Source: Aptenodytes patagonicus (taxonomy: Eukaryota; Chordata; Aves; Sphenisciformes; Spheniscidae). From it: a stretch of DNA of 64,000 bases. The position numbers and the translations under genes are program-made. Under the pieces are notes generated by a model. It worked only from the letters and a program-made list of their open reading frames with translations, had not been told where the DNA came from and did not search any database. The DNA lies in the NCBI RefSeq assembly GCF_965638725.1, contig NC_134963.1:13668501-13732500 (forward strand). Direction: 5' to 3'. Every line of letters starts with the position of its first letter. Within the stretch, counting starts at the first letter, position 1. Shown here one piece after another: positions 9,937-20,379 of this stretch.

Positions 9937-12900
9937 CTGCGGGAGGGGGGGTGGTGGTGGGAGAAAAGGATGGAGCTGGACCCCCGGGGCCAAAAACCTT
10001 CCAAAATCCCACCGCTCCCCATACCCAGCCCTATCTTCCCCCTTGGGCACAAGCGTGACCCGGACCGGTGTGGCTGTCCCCCTCCGAAATACTCTGCTGG
10101 CTCCTGGGCCGGCGGGGCCCAAGGAGCTGGCTGCGAATTTGAGCCCACCCCGAGAGGGAAATAAACCCGTCCCGAGGGCCGCGGCGCTCATCACCCTCTC
10201 CCTGCCTGGCCTGGAGGGAGGGAAGGGATGTGGGAGGGCAAGGAGCCCGGGGCTGGGGGGGCTGAGGGGGCTGGGGGCTCAATTGTAATCTTAGTTAATG
10301 GGGAAAAAGAAAAATATAAAGGGAATGGGGAAAAAGTACACGTATAAAGGGAATGGGGAAAAAGTGCATACGTGTATAAAATGGGGGAAAAAATATATAA
10401 AACGGGGAAAATAAAATGTATATGTAATGGAGGAAAATTATATATATGTTTAGCAGCCTGGAAGGGATCTAGAGACTAACTGCAGGGCAGCAAGGGGCGC
10501 CTGGAAAGCCCCTCGTCAGAGGGGAGGCTTTGAAAATGCAGCTTGCGGGGGGGCTCCGCACGGAGCGGGGGGGAGAGGGGAGGCGGCGGGGCCGCCCCGC
10601 TGCGCCCATCCCGTCCCGTCGGGGCGGCGGGGGGGGGGGGGGGGGGGGCGGCCCGGCGGCAGTGACCTTCCATATGCTGCGGGCCCGGGAGGTAATTGGA
10701 ACAAATGCGGCCTGAAAGGGGCACAAAAGCCCCGCAGCTGGGGCTTTGTTCGCGGGAGAGGGGCCGCCGCCGCCCCGCCACCGCCGCCACAATGCCCGGC
10801 CGGGGCGGGGGGGGGGCCGTGGCTGTGCGTGGACGGCCGTGACTGTGCGTGGACGGTGCCGTGCGTGTGCGTGGGGGGGGGTGGGGGGGGGTGAGCAACG
10901 CGCGTGCGCGTGGCACAGCCGTGGGGCGCGCGTCGCTGCCTCTGCGTGGGCGCGCACACGCGTGGGCGTGCAGGCACAGATGCCTCGGCGTGCGTGGGGC
11001 GGGCCGGGGAGGGGGGGGATGCTGCGGCGGCCGCGGGCGCGTCCCCCTCACCGTCCCCTCGGGGCCACGGGCGGCTCCGCTCCCCGCGGAGGGGGGTCGG
11101 GGAGGGGGACAGGGAGCAGCGGGAGGAGGCGGAGAGGAGGGAAAGGGGGGGGGGGGGGCGGCGGGGGAAGGAAAAACCCGGGGAGAAGCGGGACAGGGGA
11201 GGAACAAAGGGAAAGGGGATGAGGGAGGGAAGGAGCGGGGGGGGGGGGGGGGGGGGGGAGAGTGGGGGTGTGTGGACGGGGCAGGGCCCCCGCGGACGGT
11301 CCCTCACCTCCGTAGTACGTGTAGGGCGTCGAGCCGAGCATCTCGGACTCGTCGAGGCGGCCGCCGAGGGGCCGCATCCTGCGCGGGCTGCGGAAGAAGG
11401 CGTGCCGGCGGGCGCCCAGCGCGCTCAGCTGCTTCATCCGCCGCTCCTTGGACCGGCGGTTCTGGAACCAGACCTGTGGCCGGGCCGGCGTCAGCGCCCA
11501 CCGGGGATGGGGTACCAGGGACCCCCTCTGGGTCGGGGACACCCCCTCCCCCCCAAGTTTGGCCGGGGGTGGCTGGGGAAAGGGATGGAAATCTTGCGCC
11601 CGCCTGGGAGGGGGTGGGTTTTCCCACCTCTGGGTGGTTTTTAATGACACCACCCCCACCTCACCCCCCTGCTGCCAATAGCCCCAAAAGGTGCACGGCG
11701 GGGGGGCACACACACGAAATAACAAGGTTTATTAAAATCCTGGCCCCCTGGCTGCATCCCCCTGTGCGCATCCTCGGCCTATCTGTCCCTACAAGGGAGA
11801 GGGCAGCCAGAGGATATGGGAAGAAGAATTTTCCCTTGGGGGGGGAGGGGGAAGAAGGGAGGAAAAGAGGGAAGGAAAGGGGGGGAGGAACTCTGGATCG
11901 TGGCAGAAGTAGGTGGAAAGCGGGGAGCAGGGAGATGAGCACCTGCTGCGGCGGGCAGGGAGTCAGAAGAAAAGCTGGCCGGTGAGGATGGAGATAAAAG
12001 GGAAGGGAAAGACGCAGCCGTCTCGCTACAGGGCATCGCCTCGGCTGAACCGCACGGCCTCAGCCCACGCACGCCTTTCCCCCGGCCTGGTGGGGTGTCT
12101 GGATTATTGCCCCACTCCCCCGCCCCGTGTCCCCTGGGGACGGGGAAGCTCAGGGGAACGAGCACATCACACTCCCCGGGGACTTCTCCCGCTCCCCTCT
12201 GCTGGGAGCCAGGACGCTCGCAGCTCCGCTACCGGCAAAGCCGGAGAGTCCTCCCCATTAATGCCTCTATTAAAGCCCATTAATCCCTACATTTCCGCAG
12301 GGATTTTCTTCACGGGGGCAGTGCGGTAAGAAAGTGCCGGGCTGCCTGCAGAGCGCAATGGCTTCTCCTTGCTTTCACAAGGCCGGAGCATCCATCTCCC
12401 AGGCACGCCGGGGAATGCTGCTCGGCCCTGGGGGAAGCTGTGCCGCTGGCTTCGCGAGCGGCAGCGGAGGAGCCCGGCCGGCTCACGTTTCGGGGCTGGT
12501 TTTCACCTCTTCCTGTGGGGTTGGTGCGTTAAAGCACAGGGTGGGGGATCCCCGCTAACCCACGGGGGCATGGGGCTGGCGCAGGGCTGGGCCTGGGGTG
12601 ACGCTGGCAGGGGACAGATAGGGTTTGCCTGTCCCCGTTTCCCCAGCTCATGGGACCGGCCTCAGTGTCCCAACCCCTCTCCAGCACCTGGGGGAGACCG
12701 TCTCGGCCTTGAACTATCTGGGCTCCCACCAGCACCCCTTCTCCTTCCCTCCCCAGGCGGGTCCTTTCCCTGTCTCTGCTCCGCGAGAGGAAATCGCCCC
12801 CTGAAGCTCTGATGTCGCAAGAACGTCAGTCTGCGGTGGGGAATGATGTCGCTGGCCAGCCCCACGACATCACGCTGTCGGGTGGAGGGGGCTGTGGCGG

Positions 12901-15900
12901 GGCAGGGGGACGAGCGGGGGCGGTGGGCTGGGGCTGCCCTACCTGGATGACTCTCATGTTGAGGCCGGTCTCCTGGGCCAGCTGCTCTCGGATGTGGCGG
13001 GTGGGTTTGGGGGTGGCGGCGAAGGCAGCTTTGAGGGTCTCCAGCTGCTTGGCTTTAATGGTGGTGCGGGGCCCCCTCCGCTTGGTACCCGAGTTCTGCT
13101 CCTCGTTCTCGTTGTTGGTGGTCTCCTTGTCCGAGGAGGTCGAGTTGTCCGTCTCCTTGGTATCGTCCTGCATGGGGTCCTGGAGATCCGGGGACAAACT
13201 CCTGTCTGTACATGAGGACACTGTAAAGGAGACCCAGAAAGGAAAGGAGGGAGGGGGGGGCGGGTGACTTAGGGGAGAGATCAACCCCCCCTCTCCTCTG
13301 CCCTCCCCGGCCCGGCTGCTTTCCAGGAGAGGGGTTGGGGGGTGCTGGAGAGCGGCAAGGGGTGCAGATCGCCTCTGCCCCGCCGGTACCCCTAAAGCAT
13401 CATCCCCCCAACATCACGCAGAGCTCCAGGCAAGCGCCGCCCAATCCGGCCCTGCGCACCATGTCGTGCCGGCCGGGGGGAGCTGGGGAGGGAGTGATCC
13501 CCCAGGCTCACCCCTGGCGCTCCCCCTCTCCACCCCCCCCCCGCGCCTTTCACACCGGGAGGCGGGATGGGCCGCTGGGAAAAACGCAACCGGTCCCTGT
13601 CGGGGTTTGGGGGGTCTCCAGTCACTGCCTTGAGCCTGGCTCATCCCCCCCCAGCCCCCCCCCCGCCCCGGGACCCTGATGCCAGCACCCTCCCCAAGGC
13701 CAAGCTCTACTCGCCTCGCTCACAGCAGCGGCCCCACTGACTGGCGTGGCAGGATCCGGCCCCGGGTGCTGGACGGAGAGAGAGCCCACGGAAGGGGGTG
13801 AGCACAGGCGCCTGGCATGGCTGGGACAGCAGGAGTGGGCCTGATCCTGCTGTCCTGACGCAGAGACAGCTTCCAAGGAAGTCAAATGGGAGCTTTGCCT
13901 CTGGGTGAAAGGAGGCGAAGGATCAGGCCCGCGGCGCGGGGGGACCGGGCACACTTGCAGGGGGGGGCTCCGGGACGTGGGGGGCTCCGGGGCCAGGCCC
14001 GGGGGGGGGGGGGGGTCCCGGCTCCCCACCACCCCGCATCCCCGCTGCCGTAGGGGCCGTGCGCGGGGCAGGAGCCGGGGGGGGGGTGTGGGGAGTGATG
14101 CTGCGGGGCTGCACCTCGGCCACCGCTCGTCCCACGCGTGTCCGCGTCCCGCGTGGGGGGGTGTGTGTGTGTGTGTCACAGAGGCTTCCGCCTGCTTCGA
14201 AGGCTTTCACCCCAAATCCCTCCCTCCCCCCGCGGACTAACGGGGGGCCGGGCTGGCCGCGGGGTGCGGCCCCTCACCCCGTAAAGCGAAACCTCCTTCC
14301 CGGCCCGGCGGGAGGTACCGGCAGCACCACGGCGGCTGCCCGGAGCGGTCGGGCGCTGCCTGTTCCCGCCCCTAGGAGCGGCAGGGACGCGTCCCCGGGC
14401 GATGCGGCGGGCTGAGCCGCTCGTACCTGAGTTGAGGCTGCCTTCCTTCAAACTGGGAGAGTTCAAGTAATCCTCTTTGCAAACAAATTTGTTTTCGTCT
14501 ATGATATAGAGTTCCTCGCCCGTGGAGAGCTGCTTGTTGCAGACCATGCAGGTGAAACAGTTCAGGTGAAAGACTTTATTCCGGGCTTTCCGGACGAGGT
14601 CGCTGGGGGAGATGCCTTGGGAGCAGCCGGCGCATTTGGTACCAAACCTCCTGGAGAGGGGGAGAAAGGCGAGAGCTGGGAGCCCCGGCGGCGATGGGCT
14701 GCGGGAGGGGAGGGGGGGGAAGGCGTTTGTACCGATCCCCCCCCCAAAAAAAATCCCACCGCGGGAGCTCGATCCTTCAGCATCTCTCGCTGGGAGATTT
14801 GGGGGGGGGGGGAGCAGGCGATTCGCACCCCCTGCCCCTTCGGGGTGAGGAGGAGGAGAGCTTTCATCCCCCGCGCAGCCCCGCTCGCAGGCGCAGGGTG
14901 GGCTGCGGAGAGAGCTCGGGGTTGGGGTGTCCCCACCCGTGGGAGGGGGACGGACGGACGGACACACACACACGAGCATTCTCGACCGGATTTGGCCCCA
15001 GAAGGGCCGGAGGGGAGGGGAGGGCGGCGGGGTTTCCCCTCCGCGCTCTGCGGGAGGGGGATTTCGTTTCAGCCGGTGCCTCCCGGGCGGGGAACGGGGG
15101 GCTCGGCTCTGCCCGGCGCCGGCCTGAAAATCCCGGGGAGAAAACGGGGCTGATTACGGCCAGAGCGACGGAAAAAGGGAGCGGCGGGTGCGGGGGGCAC
15201 CGCGCACCCAGAACAGCAACGGGCGGCGGCGGAGGGAGCTCCGCTCCCCGAAGCATCCCGGGGTCCCCAGCCCGGCGCCGGCACCGTCCCGCTCTCCCGG
15301 GGGGGGGGGGGATTTTTCCTGGTCGGGAACAGCGCTTTGGAAATCTCCGATTTTCCTTCCCTTCGCTGGAGGCAGAGCGGTTTTTTTCCCGAGGAGATGC
15401 CTTTTCAAAAAAAAATAAAAATAAAAATAAAAAAATCCAGGGAATCGAATCGGCTGGAAACGATCTCCCCAAGGAAAGAAAAAAAACCCCAAAAACCCAA
15501 AAACCAAAACCCCCACCAAAACGAAAAAAACCCAAACGACCAAACAAACAAACAAAAAAACCCTAAAGCCCCAAACCCCCTCGATCCCCCAAACAAACAA
15601 ACAAACCCCCCCCCCCCCCCAAAAAAAAAAATGCCCCCAAAACCCTGGAACGGGGGCTGCCGCTGCCGGGTCCCCGGGGGAGCCGGGGGCTGCCAGGCCC
15701 CGGGGTGCCCACGCAGGGTCCCCCCTTTTTCCCCTCCGGTCGCGGCACAACTTCTGCCTCCCTCGCTGCTCCCCGTGACGTTGATGTAGTGAGAGCATTA
15801 GGAGTCATAAGTCATCTCCCCCCCCCTCTTCCCATCCCGGCCCCTAATTTCCTCATCGGCACCTTATCGCAGTCATTAGGGGCGTTTAAGGAGCGGCGAA

Positions 15901-16612
15901 GCGCGGGGCCCCGCCGGGGGTGGGGGGGGTGGGGGGGCGAGGTTTTGGCCACCGTCTTCACCGGGGCCTGCGGTCCCGGGAGCCGGGCAAGGAGCGCCAG
16001 GCCGGGCCCCGGAGGGGGGGGGACACACGGCTGCCGCCGCGATGCCCACCCGGGCCTGCCACGACGGGGCGGGCGGCGGCACCGGCGGAGCGGGGCCCGG
16101 CGCTGGTGAAGGCAAGGTCACGGGGAGACTTTGGGGGGGGGGGGGCACAGCCTCGCTGCCCCCACCTCAGGCTGCAGCAGCGGCCGTAGCGCAGCCGCCG
16201 GCCCCCCCCCCGGGGCCCCCCCGGCCCGGGGGGCTGCTTCCCCGCCGGAGCGGTGGGGCAGGCTCGGTGCGGATCCCCGGCAGAGAGGGATGGGCGGAGA
16301 AGCGGGGAGCCCCCCACGCTCCCCCCAAAGCTCCGAGGGAGACTCCAAGGGAGGCACCAGGGGCCGGGCGCGGTGTGAACCTCCGCACCCTCTCGTCCCC
16401 GTCGGCGGGGTGTGTGTGTGTGTGGGGGGGGACACTCACCTGAAAAAGTCATTTTTGCAGTAGAGTTTGCCTTCCCTGGAGAAGCATTTCTCGGTCAGGT
16501 TGCACTTGCACTCGCAGCACTGGACGCATTTGATGTGCCATGCCCTGTCCAAGACGTTCAGCAGGAACCGGTCCAAAATCGGCCTCTCGCAGCCCGCACA
16601 ATGCACCATCAT
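9569..16612 (-). CDS. LHX5: LHX5: LIM-homeobox protein 5, 5 coding exons, 402 aa
   Basis: A nuclear LIM-homeodomain transcription factor of forebrain, hypothalamus, hippocampus and cerebellar Purkinje development. It works with LDB cofactors through its LIM domains. Coding exons on the - strand are 16612-16440, 14650-14427, 13220-12943, 11473-11308 and 9936-9569. They total 1209 bases and 402 residues, the same length as human LHX5, and all phases join. LIM1 ligands are C5, C8, H26, C29, C32, C35, C52 and D55. LIM2 ligands are C64, C67, H86, C89, C92, C95, C115 and D118. An acidic/serine linker is followed by the homeodomain at 180-239, with WFQN at 227-230. The C terminus ends PELSEAAVW. The segments SLKEGSLNS and [10 protein letters not shown] separate it from LHX1. 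The start MMVHCAGC is the family start, and no upstream in-frame ATG was found in the adjoining open frame. The gene lies in a CpG-rich domain typical of Polycomb-regulated developmental genes (inference). Confidence 0.98.
10296..10450 (+). repeat. AT-rich degenerate minisatellite in LHX5 intron 4
   Basis: About five units of 22-32 bases of the form TATAAAGGGAATGGGGAAAAAG (shown in part; units start near 10315, 10343, 10375, 10395 and 10419) decay toward the right into TA-rich sequence. The tract is strongly purine-biased on the + strand. Confidence 0.75.
10629..10648 (+). repeat. G homopolymer (20 G) in LHX5 intron 4
   Basis: An uninterrupted run of 20 G inside a GC-rich segment. It may be prone to length error in assembly. 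Confidence 0.9.
11237..11258 (+). repeat. G homopolymer (22 G) near the LHX5 exon 4 donor
   Basis: A run of 22 G that on the transcribed strand gives a C-run 50 bases into intron 4. It can form a quadruplex on the non-template DNA side and is assembly-sensitive. Confidence 0.9.
11308..11473 (-). CDS. LHX5: LHX5 coding exon 4 (end of helix 3 and basic region, residues 226-280)
   Basis: Acceptor GCCACAG/GTCTGG and donor GGAG/GTGAGG. It encodes [20 protein letters not shown] and the Arg-rich [15 protein letters not shown], ending at GSTPYTYYG. It completes the homeodomain started in exon 3. Confidence 0.97.
11728..11733 (-). promoter_or_regulatory. LHX5: Intronic polyadenylation-type signal in LHX5 intron 3
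   Basis: On the LHX5 sense strand an AATAAA is followed within 10-30 bases by a GU-rich stretch (TTGTTATTTCGTGTGTG). Hexamer plus downstream element is the normal poly(A) site arrangement. Its use is unproven. Confidence 0.35.
12943..13220 (-). CDS. LHX5: LHX5 coding exon 3 (linker and most of the homeodomain, residues 133-225)
   Basis: Acceptor CTTTACAG/TG and donor ATCCAG/GTAGGG. It encodes [15 protein letters not shown], an acidic linker rich in D, E, N, S and T, then the homeodomain from [15 protein letters not shown] to MRVIQ. The intron interrupts homeodomain recognition helix 3 just before WFQN. Confidence 0.97.
14427..14650 (-). CDS. LHX5: LHX5 coding exon 2 (residues 58-132; LIM2)
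   Basis: Acceptor CCAG/G at 14651-14652 and donor TCAG/GTACGAG. It encodes RFGTKCAGC through SLKEGSLNS, the entire second LIM domain with all eight zinc ligands. Confidence 0.97.
15407..15640 (+). repeat. A/C-only low-complexity tract in LHX5 intron 1
   Basis: After an AAAAAT repeat (15407-15437), 15476-15634 is almost entirely A and C, with CAAA, AAAC and long C-runs. The LHX5 transcript strand is therefore G/T-rich here. Open frames across it are compositional. Confidence 0.85.
16440..16612 (-). CDS. LHX5: LHX5 coding exon 1 (residues 1-57, part of 58; LIM1)
   Basis: Encodes the complete first LIM zinc-binding domain up to CKNDFF, with the Arg58 codon split AG/G. The donor on the - strand is TTCAG/GTGAGTGTC. 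A CA repeat (TG on the + strand, 16411-16423) lies only about 17 bases into the intron. Confidence 0.96.
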
Positions 16613-17160
16613 AACCTCCGCCGGGGGATGGAGACGCGCAAACGAGAAGTCAGCCCCGCGCCGGCACACGGCGGCGGCTCAAAAACGCAGGAAAAAAATT
16701 AAAATGATAAAATAAAATTAAAAATGTAAAAAAAAAAAAAAAAAAGATACAAGAGGGAATAACGAAAAATTCAGGGGAGGGGAGCGGAGCGGCTGTCAAG
16801 TTCTTCCCCCTCTTCTCTCCGAAGCCGCGGCGGCGGGAGGGAAAAAACGATGCCCCAAAAAAAAATAAATCCAAACCACCCCCGAGAAATAACAACAACA
16901 ACAAGAATAATAATAATAAAAAAAAAACCCAATCCCCCCCCGGTCCCTCCGGAGCGCTCCGGGAGCCGGCGGAGCGGCGGCCGCGCTGCTGGCGGGCTCT
17001 GCGGCAGCGGGCGCGGCGGGAGGGGTGCATGAACCCCCCCCCTGCAGCCGGCAGCCCCGGTGCCTCGCTGTGCTCCGCCGCCGCCGCGCCGCCACTCTCA
17101 TGCTGTCCCCATCGCCAGCTTTGTCCCCCGCCTTAGTAATTCGCGCATCCTTATTCAGAT
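16613..17160 (-). other. LHX5: LHX5 5' leader and proximal CpG-rich promoter region
   Basis: Between the start codon and the motif cluster at 17.2 kb the sequence is GC-rich, broken by an A-rich tract at 16680-16747 and an AAC/AAT microsatellite at 16888-16925. The transcription start cannot be placed. The 5' UTR probably lies here in one exon with the ATG. Confidence 0.5.
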
Positions 17161-17164
17161 TTAG

Positions 17165-17252
17165 TGACGTAGAGGCCCGCGTCGCCCCGGCGGCGACCAA
17201 TGGGAGGGCGGTAACCATGGCAACCTCTTAATTTATAGCATATCTAAATTGG
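17165..17252. promoter_or_regulatory. CRE half-site / CCAAT / RFX X-box cluster upstream of LHX5
   Basis: TGACGT is at 17165-17170 and CCAAT at 17197-17201. A perfect 14-base RFX X-box GTAACCATGGCAAC lies at 17211-17224, with an inverted CCAAT at 17248-17252 and an AT-rich TTTATAG between them. CRE, NF-Y and RFX sites within 90 bases are typical of a bidirectional or core promoter. The cluster sits about 0.55-0.64 kb upstream of the LHX5 start codon. Confidence 0.5.
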
Positions 17253-17254
17253 CT

Positions 17255-17940
17255 CCAGCCTTGTGCTTGGCACAGAGGGAAAAAAACAACGCGCCTCTAT
17301 TGTTGAGGGTGGCTTGTACCTGTGCCGCGAAGTGAGTACGCACCTGGCTGGGGGGCCGGGGGGGGGGACACGCTGCAAAAAGCCTGGTTTCCCACCAATT
17401 CTCCTTTTATTTTTACTTAGTTCTTTTAAAGGGGCGCTCGGGGAGGGTTTTGGGGGGTCCCGAGTCGGGCCGGGGGAGAATATCACCTGGTTTGGGGGTT
17501 GTTTTATTTTTTTGTTCGGTTTTTTGTTGGGTTGGGTTTTTTTTTTTTGCACGAGGGGGAGAGATGCTTTTGTCTGAAAGAGCGACAAGGGGGGGTGGGG
17601 GAAAGGGGGGGTGGGGTGGATTTTGGGGGGGCGGGGAGGGGGAGGGGGGCGCGGGGAGGGCCGGCTCCTCCGCGCGGCGTGGCGGGATGAAAAGTTCCCC
17701 CGGCAGCGCGCCGCGCGGAGGTATGCGCCCCCCCCCCCCCGCCACCCCCGGCCTTTGTCCCACGGGCCTGTCGCCTTCCCGCCCCTTCCCCGCTCCGCGT
17801 AAGTCGCTGGCAACCCCCGGGGGGGGGGTTGGGAAGGGGGCAGGGGGCGGCCCGGGGATGGGGGGGGGGGGGGGGGGGGCGGCGGGCGCTGCCCCCTCGG
17901 ACACTGTTTTTTCTCTTTAATTCCAGGTGCGGCGGAGCTG
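17255..17940 (+). ncRNA. Candidate divergent lncRNA start (position of human LHX5-AS1)
   Basis: Reading away from LHX5, a strong donor A/GTGAGTACG has its GT at 17332. An acceptor with a long pyrimidine tract ends TTCCAG at 17926. Human LHX5 has a divergent antisense transcript in this position. Only splice signals and location support it here; no conserved RNA sequence can be claimed. Confidence 0.25.
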
Positions 17941-18407
17941 TGAGTCGCCGGCTGGCCGGGCGGGAGGGGACGGAGTGCAGGATTGGACCCGGCGCTTGGG
18001 GGTTATGGGGGGGGGGTGTATTCTGGCGGGGGCCGGGGGGCCGCTGCCCCAGCCCGGAGCTCCCAGCCGGAGCGGCGGGGTCGGTGTGTCGGGCGGCCCC
18101 TCCGCCTCTTCTCCCCCCGCGTTTCCTCGGGATTTGGGGAGGGGACGGGGCGGCCCTGGGGTCCGGCCGTGCGGGGAGGAGGAGGAAGGCGGCAGGGCAG
18201 GTGAAGGCCGGCCCTTCCCCTCCCCTTCCCCCGCCCGATTCTCCAGCCAAAATCTCTAAATTTGTAATTTTTATTATTTATTATTTTCCGGGGAAGAAGG
18301 GCTCGGCCAAAGCCCGCTCCGGCCCGGCAGCCGCGGAGCATCCCGCCGCCGCGGAGCATCCCGCCGCCGGCTCCGCACCGGGGGCGCGGAAACGTTCCCG
18401 GTAGCGG

Positions 18408-19140
18408 CAAAAAAAAGAAAAGAAAAGGAAAAAAAAGAAGAGCCCGCCGCGGCACAAGGGCATCGGCGGGGAAGTGGAGACGGTTTTGTGTGTGCCCATG
18501 GGTAGGGGTGTTTGCGGAAAGAGAGAGAATCGAAATGAGAAAATACAGAGAGAAGAGACTAGGCAAAAAGAGAGAGAAAGAAAAGAGAAATAAAGAGAGG
18601 GGAAAAACACAGAAGGAAAGAGAGAAAACGTGTCTGGAAAAAAGAGAGAAGGGGAAAGGAAAAGAGAGCGAGAAAGGGAGAGAGTGAAGAAAAATAAATT
18701 AACGGAAACGAAAAAAGGAAGGAAAGAAGGAGAGACAGAAGGAAAAACGAAAGAAAAACGAAGGAAAAAATAAGAGAAGGAAAAAGAAGGAAAGAAAGAA
18801 GGAATAAATGATCGAAAGAAAAAATAAATAAAAATAAAGAAGGCAAGAAAGAAGACGGAAAAAATGAAGGAAAAAAAGAAGGGAAGAGAAAAAATGAACG
18901 GAGAAAAGAAATAGAAAGAAGGAAAGAACGGCGAGAATGGAAAAGGAAGGAAACGAAAAAGAAAGCGTGAAAGAAAAGCGCCAGAGCGAGCAAGAAAGAG
19001 GAGGGAAAAGAAAGAAAACAAAGAGAGAAGGAAAAAAGAAAGGGAAGAGAGAAGGAAAGAAATAAAAAAGGCAGTAAATTAAAAAGGGAAGAAATGGGCA
19101 AGAAAGGCGAAGGCGAAGGACGAAAGAGGAAGAGGGACCG
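18408..19140 (+). repeat. 0.7-kb polypurine (GA-rich) tract
   Basis: Almost entirely A and G on the + strand, with GAAA, GGAA and GAGA units and scattered single pyrimidines. There is no fixed period. The reverse-strand open frames rich in F, S and L are products of this composition. Confidence 0.9.
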
Positions 19141-20379
19141 GACCGTCGGCCGATCGCGGCCGCGCTCACGCCGTGGCTCTGCCCAAGTTTGCTGGGGGCT
19201 CCTTTGGCTTTTCTGGGGAATTTTGGAGCCGCGGAGCGGGGCCCTGCCCGGCGGCCGAGCCGCTCCCGCCGGCGGAGCCCGGGGCGCCGCTGCTGGGGGG
19301 GGGGGGGGGGGGGAGGGTTGCGTGTGAAATTTCGGGGAAGGGTCCGGGGGAAGCACGGCAGCGGGGACAGGGCTGGGGGCCCCCGGTTGGGGAGCACCGG
19401 GGCTGGCCGGGCTGCCGGCCCCGCTCCCCGCGGCCGCGGGAGCCTCGCACCGCCCCGGACCGGGGGGGAAAACCGGCCCGGCGTAAATACATACCTACCG
19501 ATCTATTTAGAGAGGTACGTGTACGTACACATCCGCGGCTGTACGCGTGTGTGTGGATAGAAATACGTACGCACGCGCCTATACATGCCCATCTATACGC
19601 GCACACGCGTGTCCGTGTGCCCCGCGGCGCTGCCCGCCCGCCCCGGCGGCGGAGCCCCGCTTGCGGACACCGCAGGCTTTTCATTCCCACGGAGAAACGC
19701 GGGCGCGGGTGGCGGCGGCTCGGGCAGCCCCGCTGCGCCCCAACGGCGGGGCCCGGCCCGGCGGGGCAGGGAGCGGCGTGGGGCTGCGAGGGGGGGGGGG
19801 ACACGCGACGGGCCTGTGCGTGTGCCAGCGCCGGTCCCACGCCGTAACGGGCTCATACGGATAACGATATGGGTAATCTGCTTCATATAGGTAATCCGTA
19901 ACGCGCCAGCAAGGGGTGCGTGAGCGGTGCTCAGGCGTTTGCTCGTGCCCACGCACACGCACTCCTCTCCCGCGGCCTTGCACGCCCGCACAGCCCGGTC
20001 CCACGGCCTTGCACACAGCCCCCCCCCACCCCCGCCGTGCCCCTCGCCGCCGGCCGGCCGGTGCTTCCCCAGCCTGCCCCGCCGCCGGGCCGGTTCCCCC
20101 GCCGCGATGCCGCTCTGCAGCCGGTACCGGCAGCCGGGGACCTCCCCGCCGTCCCCTGCGGGCCCGGCCGCGGCGGGGCAGGGGCGGGGAGGCGATGCCG
20201 GGGGGTCCCGCTCCCCGCTGCCGGGCTCGGCTCCCTTTTTCGTTTGAAAGTAAAGGAATAAATGAAGCCAAGGGGAGGGGAAAAGAGAAAACAACCAAAA
20301 CCCCAAGCAAACGGCCCCCCCAGCCCACCCCATCGGCCACGTTGCCCCGTGGTAATCCAGGCGCCGTAATATCCGCCTC

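Noticed and set aside
9569-16612. LHX1 instead of LHX5
   Set aside because: The linker SLKEGSLNS, the post-homeodomain [19 protein letters not shown] and the PELSEAAVW tail are LHX5-type, and the neighbour SDSL agrees.
18281-19356. Phe/Ser/Leu-rich frames on the - strand resembling membrane proteins
   Set aside because: They are translations of the polypyrimidine complement of the GA tract, occur in several frames, and have no real transmembrane pattern.
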